This document shows positions 1 to 8,423 of a stretch of DNA of 64,000 nt, one piece after another (the stretch's first letter is position 1; each line of letters starts with the position of its first letter). A program made the position numbers and the translations under genes. The notes under the pieces were generated by a model. It was not told where the DNA came from. It ran no database searches and worked only from the letters and a program-made list of their open reading frames with translations. The stretch comes from Zoogloea sp. (GTDB lineage: Bacteria; Pseudomonadota; Gammaproteobacteria; Burkholderiales; Rhodocyclaceae). Location: NCBI RefSeq assembly GCF_017302315.1, contig NZ_JAFLDT010000009.1, positions 1-64,000 on the forward strand, written 5' to 3'.

Positions 1-2196
1 GACAGCGTGGATTGGGACACCACCCAGAACCTGATGATCGAGGGCGACAACCTCGAAGTCCTCAAGCTCCTGCAGAAGTCCTACGCCGGAAAGGTGAAGC
101 TGATCTACATCGACCCGCCGTACAACACCGGCAAGGACTTCGTCTATCCGGACAACTTCCAAGACAACATCAAGAACTACCTCGAACTCACCGGTCAGAC
201 TGGCGAGGGCGGCAAGAAACTCTCCACCAACACCGAAGCCTCCGGCCGCTTCCACACCGACTGGCTTAACATGATGTATCCGCGCCTCAAGCTGGCGAAG
301 AACTTGCTATGTGAGGATGGCGTTATTTTCATCAGTATTGATGAGAACGAATTATCTAATCTGAAGTGTCTTGCTAACGAAATATTTTCCGAGGAAAATT
401 TGCTTTCCGTCCATCATTTTCAGGTTAGGTACGAGAACAAATCGCTAAATGAGCGGAAGGATTTTCAGGAGCTAATAGAATACGTCTTAATATATGCGAA
501 GAACAAGGATGCGTGCGAGATCAATCGGCCCTCGGATGAATACACAATCGAAAAGTTTGTGTTCACAATCGAGCATGGAGAAATTCCCACAAAGTCATTC
601 ACGCATGATGGAAAAAGAGTTGACGTTTGGGATAAGGATTCATTCTCAATCACAGAAGATTTGCCTTCGGTTGACAGGTTCAAAGAGACTTGGATTTCCG
701 GGAGTATTTTGACTGGCACAGGCCATGGCTCTCTTTACCTCAAGCAGATAGACAGCAGGAGAAGCGTTGATGGTGACGGTTGCCTTTACCGGATTCACGG
801 AATAGGAGAGGACGGCTTGGGATATCGGTATTTCACGAATCCAAAGGATCCATCGTCTCTTAGGGGCAAAATGTTCACGAAAATTCCTACAGCAAAGCTA
901 GAGGGACTAAAGGAAGGGACTGCACTTAAATATAGTCCCATAGTGAATTTCTACAATTACAGCGGGGACGTTGGAAATATTCGTCACGAAGGCGGGATTC
1001 AGTTTAATGCCGGGAAGAAGCCTCTGAAGATGCTCACCCAGTTCTTGGGCTATATAGAGGATAAGAACTCAATCGTAATGGATTTTTTCGCTGGCTCCGG
1101 AACGACGGGCCATGCCGTCATGGTGCAGAATGCAGCTGACTCTGGACATAGACGGTCCGTCCTTGTGCAACTCCCGGAACCCATAGATCCATTGGACAAA
1201 GACAACAGGTCACTGGTAGCAATCTGCGATGAAATTGCGAAACCCCGCACCATCGCTGAACTGACCAAAGAACGCCTGCGGCGGGCCGGGAAGAAGGTAA
1301 GGGACGAAAATCCGCTATTCGCCGGCGACGTAGGCTTTCGCGTCTTCAAGTTGGCCAGCAGCAATATCCGGGTCTGGGAGCCGGACCGCGACAGGCTCGC
1401 CTACTCGCTCTTGGATTCCATCGAGCATGTTAAGGGCGATCGCACCGAACAGGACATCCTCTTCGAGCTGCTGCTCAAGCTCGGCCTCGACGGCGCCAGC
1501 CTGATCCCCGGTGAAGGCGCCGACCCCATCCAGGGCGACGCCCTCGGCGGCCTGGCCCGCACCTACCTGCTCGCCGAAGCCGTCATCCGCCGCCTCACCG
1601 ACTGGATCGACCCCACCGTCCTCCACGCCATGCTCGCCCACGACCTCCCCCTGTCGGTCGAAGACGAAGCCGCCGCCCGCGACTCCGCCCAGCGCCTGCA
1701 GGCCGCCGTCGGCAATGAAGTGAGCATCGAGGCCATCTACAACGAAAGCGCCGAAGCCTGGACCCTCGACATTGCCCGCATGCACCACGGCAACCGCAAG
1801 CTCACCCAGATCGACGCCGACTTCCTGCGCTCCGGCGACTACCGCATCATCCGCCAGGCCACCGAATCCATCTCCGGCCTCATCCAGCCCGGCGCCATCA
1901 TGCGCCGCGGCGAAAAGCAACAAGCCGTCACCAGCTTCGCCGACGCCATCCGCTGGATGCTCGCCGACGTGGAACGCGGCATCTCCAAGCAGCGCTACAA
2001 AGGCCTGGGCGAAATGAACCCCGAACAGCTCTGGGAAACCACCATGGACCCCGCCGTGCGCCGCCTGCTGCGCGTACAGATCGACGACGCCATTGCGGCG
2101 GACGAGATCTTCAGCACCCTGATGGGCGACAACGTGGAACCGCGGCGGGCGTTCATTGAAGAGAACGCGTTGTATGCGAGGAATCTGGATGTGTGA
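1..2196 (+). CDS. Chimeric ORF: type III Mod DNA methyltransferase fused to GyrB C-terminus (5' end outside window)
   Basis: The frame is open from base 1, so the start lies upstream; the first in-frame GTG is at 7. Residues are counted from that GTG. Residues 1-495 are a beta-class N6-adenine methyltransferase of the type III Mod family: motif IV DPPYNTG at 36-42, SAM motif [11 protein letters not shown] near 361, and the family tail ELLLKLGLD. From residue 496 the protein is DNA gyrase subunit B after its Toprim domain, through [19 protein letters not shown] to [12 protein letters not shown] and the natural gyrB stop. The join falls at LGLD (1480-1491), where Mod (LGLD) and GyrB (ALDGAT in E. 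coli) look alike. The Mod C-terminus and the GyrB ATPase and Toprim domains are missing. It may be a real illegitimate fusion or an assembly chimera. Whether it methylates DNA is unknown; no res gene is visible. Confidence 0.85.
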   Translation, partial: DSVDWDTTQNLMIEGDNLEVLKLLQKSYAGKVKLIYIDPPYNTGKDFVYPDNFQDNIKNYLELTGQTGEGGKKLSTNTEASGRFHTDWLNMMYPRLKLAKNLLCEDGVIFISIDENELSNLKCLANEIFSEENLLSVHHFQVRYENKSLNERKDFQELIEYVLIYAKNKDACEINRPSDEYTIEKFVFTIEHGEIPTKSFTHDGKRVDVWDKDSFSITEDLPSVDRFKETWISGSILTGTGHGSLYLKQIDSRRSVDGDGCLYRIHGIGEDGLGYRYFTNPKDPSSLRGKMFTKIPTAKLEGLKEGTALKYSPIVNFYNYSGDVGNIRHEGGIQFNAGKKPLKMLTQFLGYIEDKNSIVMDFFAGSGTTGHAVMVQNAADSGHRRSVLVQLPEPIDPLDKDNRSLVAICDEIAKPRTIAELTKERLRRAGKKVRDENPLFAGDVGFRVFKLASSNIRVWEPDRDRLAYSLLDSIEHVKGDRTEQDILFELLLKLGLDGASLIPGEGADPIQGDALGGLARTYLLAEAVIRRLTDWIDPTVLHAMLAHDLPLSVEDEAAARDSAQRLQAAVGNEVSIEAIYNESAEAWTLDIARMHHGNRKLTQIDADFLRSGDYRIIRQATESISGLIQPGAIMRRGEKQQAVTSFADAIRWMLADVERGISKQRYKGLGEMNPEQLWETTMDPAVRRLLRVQIDDAIAADEIFSTLMGDNVEPRRAFIEENALYARNLDV

Positions 2197-2260
2197 GGGT
2201 GTTCGGGTGACAGGGTTAATGAAACTCTTGCCAAGATAGTGAAATATTGGTGACAGAGAT

Positions 2261-2294
2261 AATGAAAAAAGCTCCCTAGGGAGCTTTTTTCATT
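2261..2294. terminator. Bidirectional rho-independent terminator
   Basis: A perfect 34-bp inverted repeat is centred on GCTCCCTAGGGAGC, with an A6 tract on the left and a T6 tract on the right. It can therefore terminate transcription from either side. It lies between the gyrB-type stop on the + strand and the leftward dcdV cluster. Confidence 0.85.
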
Positions 2295-2335
2295 ATTGAC
2301 TTTTAATTTCAGAAAAAAACAAGCAGATCACCAGA

Positions 2336-2527
2336 TTAAGTTGCTTCAGAAGTAGCGACCTTTCTTTCCACGTCTCGGTCGCTGAGACTATTAATCACAG
2401 CAATATTTTCATTAGTGTGAGTGGAACTATGTACGGAGTTCTTAGTGAGTTCGTAGGAACGTTTCCATTCAGGCCACTTCTCCGAAAGAGTACGAGCTCG
2501 TTCAAAATTACTACTACTGAATTTCAT
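2336..2527 (-). CDS. Small protein (63 aa) overlapping the 3' end of the antiphage deaminase gene
   Basis: I do not recognise a family. The ATG at 2527 is preceded by AGGAG with ideal spacing and overlaps the end of the upstream deaminase gene (stop 2514-2516), so the two are translationally coupled. A longer start in the same frame at 2566 lacks a good ribosome site. The 63-residue product is hydrophilic, rich in Ser, Glu, Lys and Asn, with no signal peptide or membrane segment. The coupling suggests it acts with the deaminase, for example as an accessory or immunity partner, but that is inference. It ends before the bidirectional terminator at 2261-2294. Confidence 0.6.
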   Translation of the reverse strand: MKFSSSNFERARTLSEKWPEWKRSYELTKNSVHSSTHTNENIAVINSLSDRDVERKVATSEAT

Positions 2528-3986
2528 CTCTTTTCTCCTGGGAACTGACAACCAAAGAAAGTTCATTTACTAGGCTGACCTCTGCCTCTAAATAAGAAAG
2601 GGGAGCCATCGGAACGCGAAGCTCGGCGGTCTCCCTAGACCACTCCATCAAGCGGCTGTTTTGCTTTCTTGTTATGTTTCGTCCACTGCTTAAGCTCATA
2701 GAAAATAGATCAACGAACCGACGCGGGCCAATCCCAACAAACGGCTCGAATCTAACTTTTTTAGTGCCACCTTCACCATTCGACTCGATCGAGTCACTAT
2801 GCATCTTTGTAGCGTAGCTCTTCGGGTATGGCTCAACGAATTTGACCTTTTTGATTCCGGCCGCCACGATGTGTTTAGCACAGTTGTGACACGGATAGGT
2901 CGTTGTATAAAGAGTACCGCCTCGGATAGCTATCCCATTTCGGGCGGCCGAAAGCAAGGCTTCCATTTCGGCATGAACAGCCCTTCCATACTCAGTGATA
3001 CCGAGAAGTCCAGTATCCTTGAGTACTTTTAGGCCTTCCGCCAGTAGCTCTTCGTCTGCAACGGTAGAGTCCGGCTTCAGCTTCTTCATAATCCGGAGTG
3101 TGATCTCTCGCTTTTCTTTTTCGTTGTAGTCCTCTTTCCGCACATAATCACGTTGATCATCTTTACCAGGCCAGTAAAGACCACCGCCGAACTTAGGAAC
3201 ATCATTTGCCCCAGTTGAGACGATGTCATTCTTATTGTTGGCAATCACAGCACCAACCTGCCTCGAAAGATCGGCAGACCGTAGTGAAGCCGCATAAGCA
3301 AGAAACATGGCGTACTCGTCGGCTGTAGGGGGAACTACGGGAGCCGAAAAAAGCAGATCCAGTATCCTGGACAATTGATCAGAGAGCCGTTCAACATCAT
3401 CGGTCGTTATGAAAGCGTCCGACATCTGAAAGACATCCCTAGTTCTCTGACCAAAATCGCCGGCCTCACGGTCATCACGATCAATGAGACGTTCCAACTC
3501 TGCCTCAGGAATGCCTTTCACATTCTTGAGGTAATGTCTGCGTGTCTTGACACTTGAGGATACGCCGAGCAAGAAAAAACCATCCCCGTAAGCGCGCCGC
3601 AGCGTCTCAACTTCGTCGGGGTGCTTCAATGATCGGATGACATGTGCAGTCCTTGGTCGCGGTCCGATTGGTGTACCAGTACGTCCTTCATTAATCGCAT
3701 TTATGGCAAGAAGGGCGAAGAAGTCTCCTCTTTGAAACCGCTCCCGGCAGCTCTTCCCACTATTCATGCCCCTATCAAGCCGTTCCAGTTCGGAGTGAGG
3801 AGCTTCAGATCGGCCAGCGACGACGTATGACTCGCAGAGATTACTTAGGTGAATCCAGTTCATCGTATAGCGAAACTGACCGAACAAGGACTCAAGACGA
3901 TTCTTCACGTCGTCCAGATTGACCCCGATGGGGGCCACGAGACCAATGACAAGCTCACAATCTTTAGAATGCTGCGTAATGCTCAT
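2514..3986 (-). CDS. dcdV: Antiphage dCTP/dCMP deaminase (DcdV/AvcD type)
   Basis: The 490-aa cytosolic protein has the two-domain layout of DcdV/AvcD phage-defence deaminases. An N-terminal P-loop kinase-like region begins GLVAPIGVNLDDV (about residue 15). A C-terminal zinc cytidine-deaminase domain carries HAEMEALL and TTYPCHNCAKH (about 340-385), giving the zinc ligands and catalytic Glu of the HxE...PCxxC motif. Known members deplete dCTP/dCMP when phage halts host transcription and are held silent by an RNA encoded just upstream. Here the upstream 290 bp contains two perfect hairpins (4098-4140) that could be that RNA. A coupled 63-aa gene follows. The start ATG at 3986 lacks a strong ribosome site. 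Function is assigned by family; the RNA control is inference. Confidence 0.85.
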   Translation of the reverse strand: MSITQHSKDCELVIGLVAPIGVNLDDVKNRLESLFGQFRYTMNWIHLSNLCESYVVAGRSEAPHSELERLDRGMNSGKSCRERFQRGDFFALLAINAINEGRTGTPIGPRPRTAHVIRSLKHPDEVETLRRAYGDGFFLLGVSSSVKTRRHYLKNVKGIPEAELERLIDRDDREAGDFGQRTRDVFQMSDAFITTDDVERLSDQLSRILDLLFSAPVVPPTADEYAMFLAYAASLRSADLSRQVGAVIANNKNDIVSTGANDVPKFGGGLYWPGKDDQRDYVRKEDYNEKEKREITLRIMKKLKPDSTVADEELLAEGLKVLKDTGLLGITEYGRAVHAEMEALLSAARNGIAIRGGTLYTTTYPCHNCAKHIVAAGIKKVKFVEPYPKSYATKMHSDSIESNGEGGTKKVRFEPFVGIGPRRFVDLFSMSLSSGRNITRKQNSRLMEWSRETAELRVPMAPLSYLEAEVSLVNELSLVVSSQEKRDEIQ

Positions 3987-4276
3987 TTTTAGTTCGTCTC
4001 GGGTGGGCGAGATATCCTGAGTTATGTCCTCTGTAGATGAACAGGTATGGAGTCCTCTCTATGATCTCATGAACTACCGAAGCTTGGATCATCGCTCAAC
4101 TTTCGCGTGCGAAAGTTCATCAGCCTGCTGTAGGCTGATGGCCCTCCTAACCGCTGTTCACCCTTCAATCACGCTGAAATGCAGCTTGTCGATCCGGTGA
4201 GCCCGGAGCTGTCGGTGGCCGCGTCAAGCAACCACCGGCCTAAGTCGTTCGCAAAATTAGTGCTGACTAGGGACTG
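3987..4276 (-). ncRNA. dcdV leader region with two adjacent perfect hairpins, candidate antitoxin RNA
   Basis: This 290-bp gene-free interval holds two back-to-back perfect hairpins. One is 4098-4106 pairing with 4109-4117 (AACTTTCGC / GCGAAAGTT). The other is 4118-4126 pairing with 4132-4140 (CATCAGCCT / AGGCTGATG, 5-nt loop). Only the junction between them separates the arms. In the DcdV/AvcD family a structured RNA encoded immediately upstream represses the deaminase, so this position fits. No promoter or U-tract could be assigned, so alternative roles as a palindromic repeat or terminator of ariB remain open. Confidence 0.4.
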
Positions 4277-5263
4277 TCATCGACAGGATGCAGACTCCTG
4301 CTTATCTACGGAAATCGCGCCAATAAATTCTTTAAATGAATATGGCGGCAAAGACCGTGAGGCGATTGAATCGAGCGAATACTGGATAGTGGCCGACGCA
4401 GATGGTTTCATGACGCCTCCAAATAAACTACTTTCCTCTGAGTTTCTATCTCTACCAAGCAATTCCAACCATCGTGCAAAAAATAGCAGAGCGAACTTTC
4501 CGCGATAATCACGCCTTGGTTCTAACGAACCAAAATCTGCCTCATGCTGATCAATCTCCGGCTGACTCGGCTCACGGTCAAGCACGATCGCCTCATTTAC
4601 ACTTTTTTCCGCAAACTCCACCTTCAAAAGACCAACAGTCGCCAGCTTATTAAGCTTATCCGGAAGCGGTCTTGAGTTTATACCAAGGCGGCGAGCGAGG
4701 TAGATTCTATGGTTGTGAGCGCGCGTGACGTCAAGAAAAGACGAGTAAATTTCGTCGAATTTCTCGATAACGCTATCCCTAATCTGCGGTTCGCTATGGC
4801 AGTGCATGTCGACGGCCAAAATTTCTCTCAAAACCTCAGATGTTACTAGCACATTCTCGAAAGAGTATGTTTCCGTTAAATAAACATCCGGGCCCGTCGC
4901 ATACCCCTTTAATCCATCAAAATCTTTATCAACAAAAAAATATACATCTTTATTCAACCCAGCAACATCGCGCCTTAGTAGCTCACGAAATTTTAAAACT
5001 TTCTCTTTTCCGTTGCAGACAATGAATTCATATCCAAATTTAATATTCGAATTTTTTATCCATTGAAAATAAACTTTTTTGTCGTCCACGCCTTCGCACG
5101 CAAATGCCACAGTATCCGGATTATGGGCTCGCAATGCGGCAAGCGATGCTTTAAAAACCGCGGGTGCGTCTCGTGCATCCCTCATGGAGCGAAGCAACGA
5201 CATTCCTTCCGCATCAGTGGCTGGTTGGACGTCGCCCTCCACCGACGACATTAGCTCACGCAC
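4277..5263 (-). CDS. ariB: AriB, DUF4435 TOPRIM-like effector of a PARIS system
   Basis: This is a DUF4435 protein, the effector half of PARIS (phage anti-restriction-induced system). The TOPRIM-type acidic residues are visible in AFACEGVDDKKVYF near the N-terminus and in YFFVDKDFDG about 50 residues later. In the characterised system AriB is a nuclease that attacks host tRNA after release from AriA. The start is ambiguous. GTG at 5263 follows GGAGGG with good spacing and overlaps the ariA stop by 8 bp; ATG at 5251 or 5278 is also possible, giving about 324-333 aa. It is downstream of and coupled to ariA, as in known PARIS loci. The gene is distinctly AT-richer than the surrounding chromosome, which supports transfer. 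Confidence 0.82.
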   Translation of the reverse strand: MRELMSSVEGDVQPATDAEGMSLLRSMRDARDAPAVFKASLAALRAHNPDTVAFACEGVDDKKVYFQWIKNSNIKFGYEFIVCNGKEKVLKFRELLRRDVAGLNKDVYFFVDKDFDGLKGYATGPDVYLTETYSFENVLVTSEVLREILAVDMHCHSEPQIRDSVIEKFDEIYSSFLDVTRAHNHRIYLARRLGINSRPLPDKLNKLATVGLLKVEFAEKSVNEAIVLDREPSQPEIDQHEADFGSLEPRRDYRGKFALLFFARWLELLGRDRNSEESSLFGGVMKPSASATIQYSLDSIASRSLPPYSFKEFIGAISVDKQESASCR

Positions 5264-6782
5264 TTTCCGACCCTCCATTATCTGAAATCTCAATACGAAG
5301 AGCTTTTGCGAACGCATCAAGCTCATTGTCGAAGATAAAGGGGGAGTGCGTTATAGCAATTACTTGTTTACAAAGGTTGGAATTTAGAATATCCGGAAGA
5401 ATTTTTCTTTGCCAGTCGATGGAAAGAGAAAGCTCCGGTTCATCGATAAGAACCAACTTCTCTTTAGGGTACAAATAAAGCCGGGCGAATAGCGAGATCA
5501 TCTGTTTTTCACCCGACGACAATGCGTCAAGCGGTATCTCCCGGTCGGGCCTACTGCGCCACACAGATACGTCAAGACTCGCCCTATCAAGCTTGAGCAC
5601 CTTCCCGTCTAAGTTGGAAGCTCCATCACGATCAGTCGTTGGGTCGGCGGCGGAAAGATACCGATTGCAACTCTCGATGAATTTCTCTACAACCTGCTGA
5701 GTATTCCGTGTCTTTTGTATGACGCTGTTTAGCTTTCCGAGAAAATACGTAAGAAATTTTTCCGAGTTCGGCGGGATATTTCCGCTATAAATTTTGCCAA
5801 AATCTGGTATTTTATTTGGGCCATAAGGACCATAGAAGCCCCATTCACGGCTGCTACTCCTGAGGCGATCAAAGAATATATCCAACTCTTCTCGTGTCGG
5901 TCTGTCTGCAAGACTCGGGTGTTGCTTTTCGAATGAGCCACTTATCAGATCATCGATGATGTTTGCGCTAATTTCAGCATATTTCTGATTTGACTCAAAC
6001 ATAATCTCTTGATTAAGGCTGCGTAGTCGCGCAGAGATGTCGGACAAACCAAATTGAATGTTTCCAGCATGAAGTCCGCGCCCGGTCAAACCGAGGCGGG
6101 CTTGAATGCTTGGAAAGGGGCGACGCTTATATGAATATCGAGAATCGTCCGCATCCGGCAATGAAAGTTCGATTCTGCGATACGTTGGGAGATAAACTAT
6201 CTCAATATCAGCCAATGCGCCAAAGATAGAGTTTTTTAGGGAAAGAATAGGCGATTCAAAATCATTTATCGACGCCCATAGATTCCTAAAAATCCTCTCA
6301 GCCGACTCTAGCGTATGCGAAGTGTGGTTATATACCTTTAAAAAAACTGGGTGCTGCATGAGCTCTTGACGGTCGTCGGCAAGAGCCGTAAATTCCCAAA
6401 GAACAAAAAAAAGAAGATCGCCAGGGTCTAGTTCGTGAGTTTTCGCAAGCTTCGGTATTGCCGAATTGTCGGAAACCTTGGCAAGATAATCATCGAGGTC
6501 CTTTTTCTCGAGTATCAAAACCTCATCGATATTTCTCAACTTGCACTCGATTCTCTGAAAGCTAAGCTCAGCAAGTCGGCCAAATTGACATCGCAAAAAT
6601 GCATCCAGAGCGCCCAGCATTGTAGTTTTTCCGGCTCCATTGCGCGCGATGAGAATCGTAGCAGCGTATTCGGAATCTAAACTAAGGGTTCGATAACCAA
6701 ACAAACCTGAGATTGAAAAATGCTGAACTAGCGACTTGCGAGCCGCAGTTTCACTCGACGAGAATTCTGCATATTCATTCAT
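5256..6782 (-). CDS. ariA: AriA, AAA ATPase sensor of a PARIS system
   Basis: A 508-aa ABC/SMC-like AAA ATPase. It has Walker A ARNGAGKTTM at 46-55, an ABC-type signature LSSGEKQMISLF about 415, Walker B LVLIDEPELSL about 440 and an H-loop ITHSPFIF near the C-terminus. In PARIS, AriA oligomerises with AriB, senses phage anti-restriction proteins such as Ocr and releases the toxic AriB. The overlapping ariA-ariB order matches. The ATG at 6782 has an AGGA site 8 bp upstream. Base composition is AT-rich, unlike the core genes to the right. The neighbouring type III mod fragment is the kind of restriction system whose inhibition PARIS guards against; that functional link is inference. Confidence 0.85.
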   Translation of the reverse strand: MNEYAEFSSSETAARKSLVQHFSISGLFGYRTLSLDSEYAATILIARNGAGKTTMLGALDAFLRCQFGRLAELSFQRIECKLRNIDEVLILEKKDLDDYLAKVSDNSAIPKLAKTHELDPGDLLFFVLWEFTALADDRQELMQHPVFLKVYNHTSHTLESAERIFRNLWASINDFESPILSLKNSIFGALADIEIVYLPTYRRIELSLPDADDSRYSYKRRPFPSIQARLGLTGRGLHAGNIQFGLSDISARLRSLNQEIMFESNQKYAEISANIIDDLISGSFEKQHPSLADRPTREELDIFFDRLRSSSREWGFYGPYGPNKIPDFGKIYSGNIPPNSEKFLTYFLGKLNSVIQKTRNTQQVVEKFIESCNRYLSAADPTTDRDGASNLDGKVLKLDRASLDVSVWRSRPDREIPLDALSSGEKQMISLFARLYLYPKEKLVLIDEPELSLSIDWQRKILPDILNSNLCKQVIAITHSPFIFDNELDAFAKALRIEISDNGGSESA

Positions 6783-7016
6783 TTTCTATTCCTATATTAA
6801 TTATTTAATATTGCCATATTATGTTATTCAGCTTCAGATCACTAGATATTTGGCTGAACCCGAATACAGAATGTGGCGAGCACGGCATGGGGTCTTTGAT
6901 TGACGTTCGTAGGGCTGTATGCACGCTAAGCTGGTATATCGAGTGTCGGCTCTTGGCTTTTTTCTGCCGGAAACTGATCAAGCTATCAACGTCCACAAAG
7001 GCCGAACACCCGCCCC

Positions 7017-7949
7017 TCACCCATTAACAAAAAACACCTCCTCCCCCTGGCATTTCTCGCACGTCACATAAAACGTATTCTTCTGCTTCCTCAACCGCCC
7101 CGGTTCGCCGCATTTCGGGCAGCTTGGTTTGATCGTCGTATTCGTTTCACACGCCTTGCAGAAGAAGAAATAGGAATAGCCATAGCGAATCTCCAGATCC
7201 GCGCTGCGGCATTGACGACAGGCGTGGCCGTTTGAAGGTGTTTCACGACTGTCCTTGGCCGGCGTCACCGCGCTTTCCTGAGCCTTTTCAAGCTCAGCGA
7301 CTTCCGTTTCCACCTTGGCCTCTCCCTTCAAATCCCCTTCGTGGGGGCGCAAGGGCTTATTGGCTTTGATCAGGAATTCGGCAATCTTCAGCCGGTCGGG
7401 CAACGCGAGGCCCTGGAGCTGCCCGCTGTTCACACGGGCCGTATTGGCGGCGAGGATGCGGTCGGGCACTTGGTCGGCCTTGCACACACCATCCACCTGC
7501 CCGGATTTGGGCCACAGGATGATGCCGCTGTCCGAGATGGCTACGTAAAGGTCGAAGGGTATTGTGGAGAAGAGGTCTGGCCGTTTCGAGGCCTTGCCCA
7601 GCACGTCACGGAAGAAGCGCTCCTGCAGGCGCGCCTGGGTGATGGGAGAGGCCATGCCCCGCGACTGGTTGGTGCCAAACCAGCGCAGCCATTGCCCGTC
7701 GTCCTTGATCTGGATCTTCCCCACCACGCTCTTGCTCTCCACGATGGAGAGGCCGTGGGAATGGATGAGCAGGTGGTCCACCTGGGCGGCGTCACCGTTG
7801 TGTTCCAGCCGGATGCCGTTGAGCACCACGATCTCCGGGTCATGGGCAAAGAAGCGCTTCAGGTAGTAGGCCATCTGCTCCTCGGCCGCACGGCCGGAGC
7901 GGGCAAACTTGTCTTCGGAGGAAAAGGGATCGAGTTCTTTGTAGATCAC
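7017..7949 (-). CDS. NERD-domain nuclease-related protein with C-terminal zinc ribbons
   Basis: NERD (nuclease-related) domain protein of about 310 aa. The N-terminal half contains the restriction-endonuclease-like acidic motifs QVDHLLIH and IVESKS (Asp and ExK). The C-terminal 70 residues hold six CxxC-type pairs: CRQCRS, CKACE, CPKCGE and CEKCQG, arranged as topoisomerase-like zinc ribbons that probably bind nucleic acid. The start chosen is GTG at 7949 (VIYKELDPFSSED), because family members begin with this motif; an upstream ATG at 8027 adds 26 residues of low-complexity sequence. A defence role is plausible from the neighbourhood but not shown by the sequence. Confidence 0.75.
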   Translation of the reverse strand: MIYKELDPFSSEDKFARSGRAAEEQMAYYLKRFFAHDPEIVVLNGIRLEHNGDAAQVDHLLIHSHGLSIVESKSVVGKIQIKDDGQWLRWFGTNQSRGMASPITQARLQERFFRDVLGKASKRPDLFSTIPFDLYVAISDSGIILWPKSGQVDGVCKADQVPDRILAANTARVNSGQLQGLALPDRLKIAEFLIKANKPLRPHEGDLKGEAKVETEVAELEKAQESAVTPAKDSRETPSNGHACRQCRSADLEIRYGYSYFFFCKACETNTTIKPSCPKCGEPGRLRKQKNTFYVTCEKCQGEEVFFVNG

Positions 7950-8029
7950 GGACGCGGCGGGATGAGGATCGGATGGGCATGCGTTACGGCGGTGAGCACC
8001 ATCGTGGCATAACACGCCACTCTTCATCT

Positions 8030-8374
8030 ATGCACTGCGTCACTCGACCCACAGGGCCTATTACCTCAGAAGCTCGAACCCGGCGCAAAGCACCGGCGAG
8101 CAGTACAAGGCACTGGTCAACGCCCAAGGGACTCCTTGAACTGGACGCCATCTATCACTTCGAGACCTCGCCCTTAGTCTCTGCCTACACGGAACAGGCC
8201 GAAACCGTCCGGTATCCGGATGGCAATCGCCTGCGCCGCTACACACCGGACTTCGCGCTGTTCCTGGCCGATGGTTCGTCAGCGCTTATCGAGATCAAGC
8301 ATGAGCTCGACCGGATTGCCGAGCACTTCACCCGTATCCGTCGCATGAGCGACCGAGTTTCACTGTGGCTTTAG
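8030..8374 (+). pseudogene. TnsA-like endonuclease domain fragment
   Basis: A short reading frame (about 114 aa from ATG 8030) whose middle resembles the N-terminal PD-(D/E)xK domain of TnsA-type transposon endonucleases: GLLELDAIYHFE, ETVRYPDGNRLRRYTPDF and ALIEIKHELDR. The TPDF Asp and the ExK-type EIK are present. Homology begins only at about 8126, there is no clear ribosome site, and the frame stops soon after the nuclease core. I read it as a truncated remnant of a mobile element or a trimmed relative. The 5' part may be out of frame. Confidence 0.45.
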
Positions 8375-8423
8375 GTTGACGATTCGATATTTGTTTAATA
8401 CTTTGTCAACCCAGGAGGGGACC

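Noticed and set aside
7341..8012. Plus-strand frame opposite the NERD gene
   Set aside because: Low-complexity translation; shadow of the minus-strand gene.
8376..8423. Upstream start for the XRE-ImmA gene
   Set aside because: No ribosome site, while ATG 8424 follows GGAGGGG.
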